Positions 34,485-46,339 of a stretch of DNA of 64,000 nt are shown piece by piece (within the stretch, counting starts at the first letter, position 1; every line of letters begins with the position of its first letter). Source of the stretch: Mariannaea sp. PMI_226 (Eukaryota; Ascomycota; Sordariomycetes; Hypocreales; Nectriaceae); assembly GCA_024336345.1 (NCBI GenBank), contig JANFOG010000003.1, positions 3,106,501 through 3,170,500 on the forward strand. The letters are read 5' to 3'. Both the position numbers and the translations under genes were made by a program. Below the pieces are notes generated by a model. That model searched no databases. It saw only the letters and a program-made list of their open reading frames with translations, and was not told the DNA's origin.

Positions 34485-37400
34485 CTATAGATCCTCATTT
34501 CCCTCAACGGGAGAGCAGGTGCAGAACAGGTTGGTGTCGCCAAAGGCATCGTCCACACGGGCGACGGAAGGCCACATCTTCTTCTCCCGGAGCCAGGGAA
34601 GAGGGTAAGCAGCTTGCTCACGGGTATAAGGGCGGTTCCACTCCTTGTCCGAGATGAGAAGATCATGCTGAGGGTGGGGGGCGTTCTTGAGCACGTTGCC
34701 CTGGCGGGGGACCTTGCCGGTCTCGATGTCGGCAATCTCGTGACGGATCTGGATGAGAGCATCACAGAAGCGATCAAGCTCGGCACGGGACTCGGACTCG
34801 GTAGGCTCAATCATGAGAGTGCCGGAGACGGGCCAGCTCATGGTAGGGGCGTGGAAGCCGTAGTCTTGCAGACGCTTGGCAATATCAGCAGCCTCGACGC
34901 CGGCGGTCTCCTTAAGAGGTCGCACGTCAAGAATGAACTCGTGAGCGCATCGGCCGTTGGCGTTGGTGTAGGCCACCTTGTAGTAAGGCAGGAGGCGAGA
35001 CATGATGTAGTTGGCGTTGAGGAGGGCAACACCGGTCTGGTGAGTGAGGCCAGCACCACCCATCATCAAGATGTAAGTGTGGCTGATGGGGAGGATGGAC
35101 GCGCTACCCCAAGGAGCAGCGCTGATGGGAGCGACAGCAGTGCTCTCACGCTCCTTGGGACCAAGCTGAGGGTCAATCTGGGGGTGGCTAGGGAGGTAGG
35201 GAGACAGGTGCTTCTTGACACCAATGGGGCCAACACCAGGACCACCGCCACCGTGAGGAATACAGAAGGTCTTGTGCAAGTTCAGATGGCAGACATCAGC
35301 ACCAATATCACCAGGGCTGCAAAGACCAATCTGGGCGTTGAGGTTGGCGCCGTCCATGTAGACGAGACCGCCATGCTGGTGGACAATGTCACAGACCTGC
35401 TTGACCTCGGGCTCAAACACACCGAAAGTGCTAGGGTATGTGATCATGATGGCAGCCAGCTCGTCCGCATGCTTAGCGCACTTGGCCTTCAGATCGGCAA
35501 TGTCCAGGTTACCAGTCTTGGGGTCGCACTTGATAGGGACGACCTGCATGCCAGCCATGGCGGCACTAGCGGGGTTGGTACCGTGGGCGGAGACGGGAAT
35601 AAGGCAGATGGAGCGCTTTGCTCCACCCTCCTGGGCCTCGAGATAACGCTTGATAACGCGCAGACCGGCAAACTCACCCTGGGCACCAGAGTTGGGCTGC
35701 AGACTGACCTCGTCCATTCCGGTGATGGTGGAAAGGTTCTTGCCCAGGGACTCAACCATGGCCTTGTAGCCAGAGGCCTGCTCAATGGGAGCGAAAGGGT
35801 GGATATTGGCGATGCCGGGGTCGGTGACAGCGAGCATCTCGGTGGTGGCATTGAGCTTCATGGTGCAAGAGCCGAGAGGAATCATGGAGTGAACCAGAGA
35901 GAGATCCTTGTACTGGAGGTGGTAGATGTATCGCAGAAGCTCGGTCTCAGAGTGGTACTGGTTGAAGACTGGCTGCTCAAGGTAGGCAGAGGTACGCTTC
36001 AAGTTGGCCGGGACGTTGATCTCGGGAAGGGACTCAAGAGCGGAGGCGAACTTGTCCTCGGAAACGCCAAAGGCTCTGAGGATGCGGCCCAGGCTCTCAG
36101 TGGAAACAGCTTCGTGCAGAGAGAAACCAACCTTATCCTCGCTGATGCGTCGCAAGTTGATCTTCTCAAGAGTAGCTCTCTCGTGAGCAGCTGCCACGGC
36201 ATCGGGAGATGCCTGGAAGGTCACGGTGTCGAACAAAACGGCACCGTCCTCGCCAAGACCTTGGGTGAACAGCTTGAACTGTCCCTCCTTGGCAATGAGG
36301 TCGGCCGTCAGGCGAGTCTTGGCGGCAACGTCCTGGGCAATGGTCTTCAAGCCCTCGGGGCCGTGATAGATGGCGTAGAAAGCACTCATGTTAGCCAGAA
36401 GGGCCTGAGCAGTGCAAATGTTGCTGGTGGCCTTCTCTCGTCGAATGTGCTGCTCACGGGTCTGTAGGGCGAGACGAAGAGCTCGCTTGCCCAGGCGGTC
36501 CTTGGAGACACCAATCAGACGACCGGGGATCTTGCGCTTGTACTTCTCAGTGGTAGCGAAGAAGGCGGCGTGAGGGCCACCAAAGCCCAGAGGGACACCG
36601 AATCGCTGGGCGGTACCAAGAGCAATGTCGGCGCCAAACTCACCAGGGGGCTTCAGCATGGTAAGAGCAAGAAGATCGGTGGCGGCGCAAACAAGACCCT
36701 TGCGCTCATGGACAACGTCAGAGAGGCGCTGGTAATCGAAGACGCCACCGTGAGTGTCGGGATACTGGATGAGCGTGCCGAGCAGGGTACCCTCAATCTC
36801 CTTGATGAGCTTGCAGTCATCGGCGAGAACATCACCAACAACAATGTCGATTCCGAATCCCTCAGCACGGGACTGAAGAACAGCCAGGGTCTGAGGGTGG
36901 CAGCTCTCAGACACAACAAAAGTCTTCTTGGCGCTCTTGGCCTGGGCCTTGGAGGGAGCCGCACCGAGAGCCATGGTCATGGCCTCAGCAGCAGCGGTAG
37001 CTTCATCAAGAACCGATGCGTTCGCGATATCAAGACCAGTCAGGTCAGTCACCAGGGTCTGGAAGTTGAGGAGAGATTCAAGACGACCCTGGCTGATCTC
37101 GGCCTGGTAGGGGGTGTAGCTGGTGTACCAGGCAGGGTTCTCCAGAACATTGCGCTGAATGACCTGAGGGACAAGGGTGCCGTAGTAACCTGTGCCAATG
37201 AAAGACTCGAATTGGGTGTTAAGGTTTGCGAGATCCCTGATCTTCTGCTGGATGAAGTGCTCAGTGCGTCCCTCGGGGGGAACAGCTGTCTCGGCACCAG
37301 ACTCATCCCACTGCTCGACGAGGTCCAGCCCAGTCGTCTTCCTTCGGACCTGCGGAGGAATAGTCTGGTCGAGGAAATCCTCCATAGACTTGGCGGGAGG

Positions 37401-37649
37401 ATCAAGCACCTTGAGCATTTCTTGAATGACAGCGGGCTCACTGCCAATGTGTCTACGAGCAAAAGACTCATGCTCGGCGATGCGCTGGGTCTGCGCATTA
37501 AGCGCCTTGGTGGCGCTGGCCTTGAGAGGCGCATGAACAGAAAAGGGTCTCGCCCGGTTGAGAACATCAATGCGACGAGCCTGCAGCACGGTTGCCGACA
37601 GCCTGGACTGGCGGCAGAGCCGTTGAGCAAGACGAGGCGTGGACAGCAT
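34485..37649 (-). CDS. GCV2: Glycine dehydrogenase (decarboxylating), P protein, mitochondrial
   Basis: A single intronless frame of 1054 residues, the normal size for the eukaryotic homodimeric P protein. The N terminus (MLSTPRLAQRLCRQSRLSAT) is an Arg-rich mitochondrial presequence. Both homologous halves are present: the N-terminal half starts with FARRHIGS and contains YTPYQAEISQGRLESL; the C-terminal half has the PLP site LNLHKTFCIPHGGGGPG with lysine K793. The enzyme decarboxylates glycine and passes the aminomethyl group to lipoyl-H protein, encoded next door at 33227-33905. Strongly biased codons without TTA, CTA or TCA leave long open frames on the opposite strand. Identification is certain; T and L proteins lie elsewhere. 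Confidence 0.98.
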   Translation of the reverse strand: MLSTPRLAQRLCRQSRLSATVLQARRIDVLNRARPFSVHAPLKASATKALNAQTQRIAEHESFARRHIGSEPAVIQEMLKVLDPPAKSMEDFLDQTIPPQVRRKTTGLDLVEQWDESGAETAVPPEGRTEHFIQQKIRDLANLNTQFESFIGTGYYGTLVPQVIQRNVLENPAWYTSYTPYQAEISQGRLESLLNFQTLVTDLTGLDIANASVLDEATAAAEAMTMALGAAPSKAQAKSAKKTFVVSESCHPQTLAVLQSRAEGFGIDIVVGDVLADDCKLIKEIEGTLLGTLIQYPDTHGGVFDYQRLSDVVHERKGLVCAATDLLALTMLKPPGEFGADIALGTAQRFGVPLGFGGPHAAFFATTEKYKRKIPGRLIGVSKDRLGKRALRLALQTREQHIRREKATSNICTAQALLANMSAFYAIYHGPEGLKTIAQDVAAKTRLTADLIAKEGQFKLFTQGLGEDGAVLFDTVTFQASPDAVAAAHERATLEKINLRRISEDKVGFSLHEAVSTESLGRILRAFGVSEDKFASALESLPEINVPANLKRTSAYLEQPVFNQYHSETELLRYIYHLQYKDLSLVHSMIPLGSCTMKLNATTEMLAVTDPGIANIHPFAPIEQASGYKAMVESLGKNLSTITGMDEVSLQPNSGAQGEFAGLRVIKRYLEAQEGGAKRSICLIPVSAHGTNPASAAMAGMQVVPIKCDPKTGNLDIADLKAKCAKHADELAAIMITYPSTFGVFEPEVKQVCDIVHQHGGLVYMDGANLNAQIGLCSPGDIGADVCHLNLHKTFCIPHGGGGPGVGPIGVKKHLSPYLPSHPQIDPQLGPKERESTAVAPISAAPWGSASILPISHTYILMMGGAGLTHQTGVALLNANYIMSRLLPYYKVAYTNANGRCAHEFILDVRPLKETAGVEAADIAKRLQDYGFHAPTMSWPVSGTLMIEPTESESRAELDRFCDALIQIRHEIADIETGKVPRQGNVLKNAPHPQHDLLISDKEWNRPYTREQAAYPLPWLREKKMWPSVARVDDAFGDTNLFCTCSPVEGNEDL

Positions 37650-40600
37650 GATGATTGCTTGCGCCGAGGATCAGTTTGTCCCAAGGCTGTAGATGTCCCG
37701 TCTAATTATTTCCCAGTTCACTGAGACAAGGGCTCAGGTCAGCATGAGCAACAGGAAGGATGTGAGAGATATTAAACAAGGTAGATTTTTCTCGACAGGA
37801 CTCCAAAGGGAGAATAGAATAGATTGGTGATGGGGGGTTGATGGGTGCAGCAGCGGTTCATTTACATACCTTGAGGGGCGTGTGAATGCCTGGATGTCTA
37901 AGAGGAAAGCCAATGGCTGAGAAGGGAACAATCTCAGCACAAACCTTGACCAGAGCCAGGGACAATGGCGTAGGCTGATGGCAAATATATGGATAATGAA
38001 TAAGAGGTGACTGGGGGGTAGTGCTGTGTGTGTGCAAGTCGAGGTGGCAAAAGAGTAGTGAAATGGTTGAGTCAAGTACTTTTTCGCAAGGTACCTAGCA
38101 GATGGCCGAGAGCCTCCGGCAGAACGGCCTAACGAACCGTCGAAAGCTACAAATATGCAATTACGGAAGAAATAATGAAAGAAGCGAGAATGGAAGACGA
38201 ACAGGAAAATAGGAACAGGAACAGGAAGGAGGAAGGGTACCGGCTACAGGCACGTTGTTTTTTTTTTCGTCCCAAGCCTCCAGGGTCAGGGTCCAAAGCC
38301 GCGCTCTCGGCTTCATTGGGCGGCTTCACATAGGTTCCTCCCAATGTACATAGAGAATCCCTTCACAAGCCGAGCCTGCATGGTAATAAGGTAGCTTAGG
38401 TACAGTACTAGTCTAGGTACAGTACTTTGACGGTTTCCCAAGCGCCCGCCCCCCCCTGAGAGTAGGAGAAAAAAAACTGGATAAAAAAAATGGCGAAGGC
38501 TGAAAGAACCTTCGGTGCGTTTTGCCGGGGGTCACTGAGTCTTGTCACTGTTTGGTCATGGGGCCTTATCAGTCACCCGGCAGATTGCTCCGAAGCGGAG
38601 CTCACTAAGCCTATAGACAGTTACAGTATGGGATGGCTTCTTTTTTTTTTCTCTTGGGATCCTCCTTGACATGGCTCGGGATGCGCCAATCTGGAGCCTG
38701 AGGGGGGCCGGAGAGGAGATGAAGTGGGGATTGGGGATTGGGGATTGCCTGTTAGTAACGATTCAGTGACATGATCATGATGGGCCATTGATGAAGCTCC
38801 ATACTTTAAAACATGAATTGTGCTGCACTGTGGCTCTTCTCTGTGTATGTGTGTGTGTGTGTGAGTGTGTGTGTGTGTGCGTGTGTAGGTGTGTGTGCGG
38901 TATATTTAATTAACTCGATGCCCACCCGTACCTAATCCAACCACGTCCACGGTGAGCCAACAAAGTTGCCCCCAGCTGCACACCGAAGACAAAGCAGCCA
39001 GACGGCTTGACCGAGACGTGGTCGACCCGGATTCGAGATTGTACAGTACGAATGTACACCAAGTCACGGCCAGATCGTCTCCCTCTCCTCTCCTCCCCTC
39101 TACGCATCAGCTAAAGTGGTCGGGTGGCCCATTGAAATAGGGCCTGGACGGCCTAAAATTGCTGGGGGACATTAGTCTCCGGACACCTACTCCGTACGGA
39201 ATATGGAAACCATCACTCCGATCACGAGGCCGTCGAAACAACGAGCAATCCCCGGGCACAATACTCGGTCTTTGTGCTGGAGGATTGGCATTCCCTTTTC
39301 TTCGCAATTGCGTCTCTCTAACTCTCCATCCTCATGCGCTCTGCGGGTTGAAAACCCTCCTTCTGACAAGCTGTGCCAAATCTAACCTTGAAGTCGATGC
39401 GTAGTCTATCTCTCCTCCACAAAAAAAGATACAATGAGTAGATACACTGACTCGCTGCTGCCAGCAAAATTGTCTGCTGCAACCGATTTCCATTAATCAA
39501 GTGCACCAAATTTTCAGAATTGGCTGGTTGATACCTGATTTTGTTTGTGTATACGATACCGCAATGTAACTGAGTCGGTAGACAGATTGTGATTTGCCAA
39601 TGCTCATTTTGAGTCATCCCCAACCCTGTAGCCATATTTGTGCACAGATACTGTCTCCAATTCATTGATTGTAACGAAATGATAACAGATTCAATTCTCA
39701 ACATTCAAAACAACTTTTCTTCTTGGAATTTGAGCATTTCCGATCCTCAAACTACTCGGCCGAGTCCTGGTAGCTTCAATAATCGTGTAATCTCACATAT
39801 AGAATTTGAACAATATTGGAGTTGAAAAGCAATCCCAATTCTGCCTTTAAAAAACCTTGCACGTTGTAAGATCTATGTAAGTGCTAAAGTCATTGGGCTC
39901 TGATACTTGATTATCTTTTGAATCACGACATGCCGCCTTTCTTGATCACAAGATTCATCACCAAGAGGGATTAAAGAATTATGTACTATGGATGAAACGG
40001 ATATGACAGAGTAAACGAAGCCGGCCATTCTCATAACCCAATGTGAATGATGTATGTTATTCTCGATTTGAGATGAACAATCACAGGCATAGTCAAGGTC
40101 TCAGCTCATGCGACCAGCGGAAGGAACAGCACCGATGACCCAAATATCAAACTCTTCTTTGAACACGCCCGGACATCTCATGCCGAGAAGGTAACTCCTT
40201 AACTGAAAGCTGTGCAACTAAGAGTTGTTTTGGGTTCGTATGACCTAAAGACCTAATAACACAACCTGCTGCGGCTGTTGATAGAGTTCGTGGTCGAGGC
40301 TGCCTACTTGCGAAAGTATATGACCGAGAGGTTAGTACAGTCCACAAGCCTATGTCAATTTCTTGTCCACAGTGGAAATTCATCTCCGATGAGACGGGCA
40401 GGGCAGGTAGAATGAGTTCATTCCCGGTAGCTAGCTCAATGGTCGTTGGATGTGTATACTTGGTTGAGTTTCAACCACGCTATACGGCATATGGCACACC
40501 ATTCAAAGATGTTTACGACCAATGTATTGATTCAGGGTAGAATTCGTAATACGAAATGATTTGTCTTGTGTTCTCTTAAAATCAAATTTGTAGAGTCCGT

Positions 40601-42916
40601 ATTTCGGATCATATCAACAGCTAGAAATCGTATTTGGCCTGGACTGTCCTATGCACAAGAAGACATGGTTGAAAATTGGCTGAGCATGCCGCCATTATTA
40701 CCGATATTATTATCGAGAGCAAAAAGGAAAGGAGAAATTTAAAAAGTTTAACGGGTACTTGATTGCCAATTTTCAAAATTCGAGAGGAATCGTTGTCTTG
40801 ACACTCAATCCTCCTCATCTGTTTCGGCCCCCCTTCACGCGATTGATGTTCTGCACACAGTGTATAGTCTCTTCAAAGGCGGATGTTACAAAATCATAGA
40901 ATGTACGAAGGATGTCATTCGTATCTTCAATTAGAGCATATAGCCGCGCAACTGACAATGGATATCAGTGTCTCGGTTTTCAAGACGAGAAGTCACCTAG
41001 GAACCTAGCATCAGCACATTCGGCCTACCCGAGACCCGAGACCCCTCTTCTTGTGAGTCGTAACTTATCGCTCCAACAGTGAGCTATCATGATTTCTTTG
41101 CTTATTTTATCCTCCGCGATAGCCCTGGAGCTGGGAACAGAAATGACGTGACATTGGACTTCGGTCAATGATAAGAAGCCTAGCCGCGCTCTGCTCAGGG
41201 ACCGCGGCTCCATCAGATTGTCGATGTGGTAGCGACCAGGTACAAAATCCTCTATCTTTATACTGAGATAAACACCTCTACAATCATCGACAAGCTCAAT
41301 TTTTAGTCCGCCTTGAGGTAGGTCATTCATTCAAGAAGTGAGTGCGCGCTCTACGTCGCTTATATCTTTTGGTGGTGACAAACAAGATAAGGGGAGCTAA
41401 CTCAGCCAAGTTTGGGGCCTGCTGAACAACCTTTATCTTCATTGATCCACCTGGATCAGTTCATCTTTCGGCATCTCAAGGATTTGTCTAGATTGAACGA
41501 AGTGCTCTGTACTTCATTCCCCTCCCCCGCGGCTCATTGGCATCCAGCCGTTTGGTGACTCACGTGTACAACTTCTTTGATCTACCCCACGTTTCCCAGT
41601 AACGTGGAGTTCAGCCATGAGAAGGGGCCACACAAGGTATAGATTTGCATATCTTGGAAAGCTAACTTGATTTAGCTGCTTGGAATATAGCCGCGGTTCG
41701 CAAGCGGTGACATGATAAGCGGCGCGCTCGTTTCCCTCTAGAACGAATGCCTCACCAGCGCGGACAAGATGGGAGCTTTTTGTTCTGAAGATGGTTTAGC
41801 TTGAATTACTTTATCTGCGACCGAACGCCCCCAGAATCTATTGAACTTGCAGACTCAAGGTTCTGGTATTCGACCATAGCGTGGTAGTCAGCGGGTTTGG
41901 CTGTTAAGCGCACCTGGAGAGCCGCCGTCGCGGGAACGGGATTGGTTGGACAGATTGGTGTAAAGTACGCCCTAGAACAAGTTTAAATATGGATGGGCCA
42001 GTGTCACTTGTGCTTCCATAGGAGATGTCACTATTGCGACCTCATTTACTAGGTTTCCGCAGTTTCCTACCCAGGTTCTCGGTCTGGCATGTCACGAGGG
42101 TGCACATCAAAATGGGTTGCGTTCAACGGTGTTTGGATTACCCCGGACCTCAGTTCAGCTCCCCCCCTCTCCTCCCGGAAGCGCGGAAAGGACCAGCTGG
42201 TAGCCCAAGCGTATCTCTATAGGTGGACTTCTTCTTTCTCGAATCTTGATTGTGTAAAACAGTCAACACATTGGGAGGGGGGCCCTGAACTCAGTGATAG
42301 CTCGGTAATGCGGAGCGCGGTGTACAACTTTCCCAGCGCGGCAAGCCTCGTAATTGGTCCGCCCGCCCACGGTGAAGCCAAGGCTCTAGGCTCTAGACTC
42401 CCCTTTTCGAGATCAACCCGCACACCATTACGTCGTAATCTGGTATCTGATTGCTTGCCGTTTCATCATAGTTGCCCCTGTTCCCCCGCGTTTTCCTAAT
42501 CCCTGGGGATGGTCCTGAACCTAGCCCACGAGGCTGATGGCGGGGGTGGGAGCTGTCACAGGCCCCGAGGGGCGGAAAGTATGGAACGCCATGTCATTCC
42601 ATGGTATCCGTCTTCCATTTTACCCCGGTTCGAGTAATGATGATTATCTGATAAGTTCTGCCTGGTTCCCCCCGCCGTGATCCTGTCTTTTACTCGGTAG
42701 CCATCTCCTTCTGTTTCTCTGTCGAGACGATGCTAGAATAATCCCGTCTAGCATGAACCGTCTCTATTCATATTATTACTTACATACAATATCCTCTTCT
42801 TCCTCCAACACTCAACGGCTCTTATTGGGCCTCGAGCGTCTTTCTTCGTGTTAATACCTAAACAACTCCCTTTTCGATTGGTCATATAATATATCCGTCC
42901 TCCACTTTTGGCCGCC
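37650..42916. other. 5.3 kb gene-free stretch
   Basis: No frame on either strand shows coding character or a recognisable domain. The first 400 bases are the P-protein promoter and leader, including a TGAGTCA word at 38068-38074. Further right come a GT microsatellite (38841-38898), a GGGGATT triplet repeat near 38725-38747, then AT-rich DNA (about 39,400-41,000). The final kilobase is G+C-richer and leads to the permease gene. A minus-strand frame at 41025-41330 was considered and left out. This is the largest gap of the window and could hide a non-coding RNA or a decayed element. Confidence 0.5.
38841..38898. repeat. GT dinucleotide microsatellite
   Basis: About 58 bp of GT repeats with a few interruptions (GA, GC, AG), intergenic. 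A polymorphic, slippage-prone simple repeat. Confidence 0.9.
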
Positions 42917-44562
42917 ATGGAACAACCCACATCTGTTGCTGCCCCAAAGCAGATGGGCTATGCCAGCGAGCTACCCAAGAGTCTCAGTATGATGAGTATC
43001 TTGGGTTTGTCTTTCGCAATTATGGCTGTGCCCTTTGGCTTATCGACGACAATCTACATCACTCTAATCAATGGGCAATCTGTCACCATTCTTTGGGGTT
43101 GGGTTCTTGTTTCACTCATCTCGCTCTGTATCGCCGCGTCCCTCGCCGAAATCTGTGCTGTTTATCCCACTGCCGGTGGTGTATACTACTGGTCTGCTAT
43201 TCTCAGCACGCCAAAGTACGCACCCGTGGTAAGCTTCATCGATGGGTGGATGACACTTGTGGGAAATTGGACAGTTACACTGTCCATCAACTTCTCGGGA
43301 GCTCAATTGATTCTGAGTGCCATCACTATCTACAATGAGGACTTTGTGCCGAACCAGTGGCAAACCGTTCTATGCTTTTGGGCTGTGATGTTGGTTTGCG
43401 CCCTGGTGAACGCCTTTGGGTCTCGTTATCTGGACCTGATCAACAAGGTTTGCATCTACTGGACTGCTGCTAGTGTTCTCATCATCCTCGTTACCTTGCT
43501 GGTAATGTCAGACAACAAACGGTCTGCCGCTTTTGTCTTCGGTCATTACGATGCCTCTGCGAGTGGATGGCCCTCTGGATGGTCCTTTTTTGTTGGTCTC
43601 CTTCAAGGTATGTCGCTTATGTCTCCCCTCCGCATCATCCTCCGACATGAAAGCCCCATATCCTGACACGTCTTGTTCATCTAGCTGCATACACCCTCAC
43701 TGGTTACGGAATGGTTGCTTCCATGTGCGAAGAAGTCCAGAACCCCGAACGCGAAGTCCCCAAGGCCATGGTACTTTCCGTCGTTGCTGCAGGTATCACC
43801 GGTCTCATCTACCTCATCCCTCTTCTCTTTGTCCTCCCGGACATCAGCGCTCTGCTCGCGAGCAGCCAACCAATCGGCCTCCTGTTCAAGACCGTCACTG
43901 GATCCAAGGCTGGCGGATTTGGTCTGCTCTTCCTGATCCTTGGCATCCTGTTCTTCGCTGGCGTCGGTGCTCTGACGGCCGCGTCCCGTTGCACCTGGGC
44001 CTTTGCGCGTGACGGTGCTATCCCAGGCCATAAGCTCTGGGCCAAGGTCAACCACAAACTTGACGTGCCCCTGTGGGCTCTTGTCCTGTCCACCGTGGTC
44101 GACTGTATCCTCGGCTGCATCTACTTCGGCTCATCTGCTGCTTTCAACTCCTTCACCGGCGTTGCCACTATTTGCCTGTCTACATCATACTGCGTGCCAG
44201 TCTTGGTGAGCTTGCTTCGCGGCCGAGAAGCTGTGCGCTCATCTCCATTCTCATTGGGAAGACTTGGCCCCATCGTGAACTGGATTAGCCTCATCTGGAT
44301 CGTCTTCGCCGTCGTCATCTTCTGCATGCCTGTCTCACTTCCCGTTACTGCCTCTTCAATGAACTATGCGAGCGTAGTATTTGCTGGATTCTCCGCCATC
44401 AGCGGCATCTGGTACTTCGTTTACGCACGCAAGAATTTTAAGGGTCCTATCATACTGGATTTAGGCTCGGAGCAGTTCGTGTCTGGACCAGAGAGTATGC
44501 GCGGAGGCGAGAAAGGTGCGACGCTACAAGAGAGCTCTGGGGATGATTCGTCAAAGAGGTAG
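42917..44562 (+). CDS. APC-family permease (choline/GABA/amino acid type)
   Basis: Exons 42917-43607 and 43685-44562 join through an Ala codon to about 522 residues. The start ATG sits in an ideal GCCGCC-ATG-G context. Around twelve hydrophobic segments are visible, beginning with MMSILGLSFAIMAVPFGLST. The family motif SLAEICAVYPTAGGVYYW is clear, as is the EEVQNPEREVPKAM loop typical of the yeast Uga4/Hnm1 branch. The hydrophilic ends are short and Ser/Lys-containing. It should be a plasma-membrane, proton-coupled uptake carrier for GABA, choline or another amino compound; the substrate cannot be told from sequence. Neighbours do not suggest one. Confidence 0.92.
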
Positions 44563-45312
44563 TTTCTAACAGAATGCTTCAGTAGCGTGACCACAGATGG
44601 TTGATAGTTGATAATTTAATGTCAATTTCGAATTTACGTTCATTTCCATAGGTACAATTACACAAAATATATATTTCTTCAACTGATGGCCACTTTGATC
44701 AGTACCCTGAGCATTAATGCGCCCGTGTATGCCTCAGCGGGCCCTATCCTTCTCGTGCGACACTGGATAACTGCTATGCTCAGCGATTCGAAAGACCCAT
44801 TTCAGTTCCATTGAATTCCGAGACACTGGATTCCAAGAGAGAAGAACATCATGGGTAACCCACGTAGGACTGCCGCTGTTTGCTCGGATTAAATAGTCCG
44901 CGAAGCAGATAACTGTCGGCTTATTACACAACCTTACTACTGTCCTGCGTACCTCAAGTCGTAGACGTAGCACGTATTCTTAGATTTGTGCAGTGTACTT
45001 TCTTCGATCTTCGCTACTTGGTGCTTATGGAATGATGTATGAATGTGTGTCTCATTGTGCAGCTCGCCTCCAATCATTTCCTATCGTGGCAATAGTCATG
45101 CGTAGTCAACGGGTGTCTTACGTCAATCCGATAAAGGTATTTTTGAGGCGCTTACTTTTTCATACTGTGGTTTTGGAGGATAGCTTAGCTTGATCGACAA
45201 TTTGCAATATTCATGGTGTTCCATTTGGATGACGGTTTATTATCTTGTAATACATGTCCTGTCAGACATGACGCAAGGTATCTGGGCAATCAAATAAATA
45301 GCACAGGCATGC
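44563..45312. other. Intergenic spacer
   Basis: AT-rich region between two plus-strand genes. No coding signal or RNA gene seen. Confidence 0.5.
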
Positions 45313-45849
45313 ATGCCCCTTAGAGGACTACGATGGCACAAATTTGATCCAAAGGCTCCAGCTTCCATCGTCGAAATGGTAAACATCACTTGTGCCGCAA
45401 AGGCTGCCGTATCAGCTTACGGCGCCCTCATCGCGATTGGAGGCAATTATAGTGTTCCTCTCCCAAAACTCGCGGTCGACGTGTCGTCCTTCTTTCTTCC
45501 AAATTACACTTCGTTCTCCCTGGGAAAAATCAACGCTCTCCAAAACAAGTCATCAATTGCGCAGAACTTCGTCGCACAATACACCGAGATGAGAGACCAG
45601 GGCCCCGGAACTGTCATCAAAGTCGAGAAATCGAGGGTAGAGGCCGTTTCGGATCAGAGCGCCTTGTGCTGGTTGACGTATCGAATTCAGCCGCAAAACA
45701 CAGATAAAGCACCTTGGTCCTGGACAAATGTTTACGGATTTCGCCTCGTGAAAGGGGGTCTGGAAAATGGCCAAGCTGGGGGTTGGGAGTTTGCGATTGG
45801 GGACCGTGAGCACGAGCAGTATGAGAAGAGATATCCCGAGGCAAGCTGA
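45313..45849 (+). CDS. NTF2/SnoaL-like domain protein
   Basis: A single open frame of 178 residues. Translation may instead start at the in-frame ATG at 45376, giving 157 residues and removing a poorly conserved N-terminal stretch. A short helix (AAKAAVSAYGALIAIGG) is followed by FFLPNYTSFSLGKI, then four alternating beta-strands including TVIKVEKSRVEAVSDQSALCWLTYRI and the Trp-rich strand WSWTNVYGFRLV. This order of helices and a curved sheet resembles NTF2-like or SnoaL-like cone folds that host small hydrophobic ligands. No catalytic Asp/His pair can be assigned. Function unknown. Convergent with the arylsulfotransferase-family gene. Confidence 0.65.
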   Translation: MPLRGLRWHKFDPKAPASIVEMVNITCAAKAAVSAYGALIAIGGNYSVPLPKLAVDVSSFFLPNYTSFSLGKINALQNKSSIAQNFVAQYTEMRDQGPGTVIKVEKSRVEAVSDQSALCWLTYRIQPQNTDKAPWSWTNVYGFRLVKGGLENGQAGGWEFAIGDREHEQYEKRYPEAS

Positions 45850-46339
45850 TAAGGAACTGGCTGTGCGTCAAAAACTATTCAAAAGGGCACTGGAATTGGT
45901 GATTATATGAGATGACTATGCGCATCCTTCGAACACGGCATTATAGTCATTATATGGAGAGGCACTGTCGATTAAATCGGCCACATCATATCTTAATGTT
46001 CTGATATGAAGCACGTTTTATTCAAGCCGAGAGCGTAGAATGGCGGAGTACTTTTACTCAGCAATGAAAAAGTGGTTAACAATATTGTAATTACCTTCTC
46101 CTAAGTATCTAGAGAACAATATTTTGAGTCCTTTATAGGTCATGGCGGGGTTAAGCACAATGCTTGGTGGGCATTGGTCAAGGCCTGTAATGACGGTGGC
46201 TTTTTGTAGCTCTTCCTTCTTTCATTTGGTAGACCAAGTATATCCAGTTTTATCCTCCAGTTTGCAACTCGGAAGAGCAACAAAGCAGCACCTATAATCT
46301 CGTCGTACTGTTGGTATCTGATAAAGAAAGCTGAATCTG
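45850..46339. other. Convergent 3' spacer
   Basis: AT-rich sequence between two facing gene ends. No coding signal. Confidence 0.55.

Noticed and set aside
34614..36467. 617-codon plus-strand open frame
   Set aside because: It is exactly antisense to the P-protein gene. Strong codon bias (few TTA, CTA, TCA codons) removes stops on the opposite strand; the translation is low-complexity and matches no family.
36570..37724. 384-codon plus-strand open frame
   Set aside because: Second antisense shadow of the P-protein gene for the same reason, and no domain is visible.
38068..38074. TGAGTCA word (Gcn4/CPC1-type site) upstream of the P-protein gene, with others at 28713, 9603, 20429 and 23892
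   Set aside because: A 7-base degenerate word is expected several times in 64 kb. The sites are not concentrated near glycine genes, so no regulation can be claimed.
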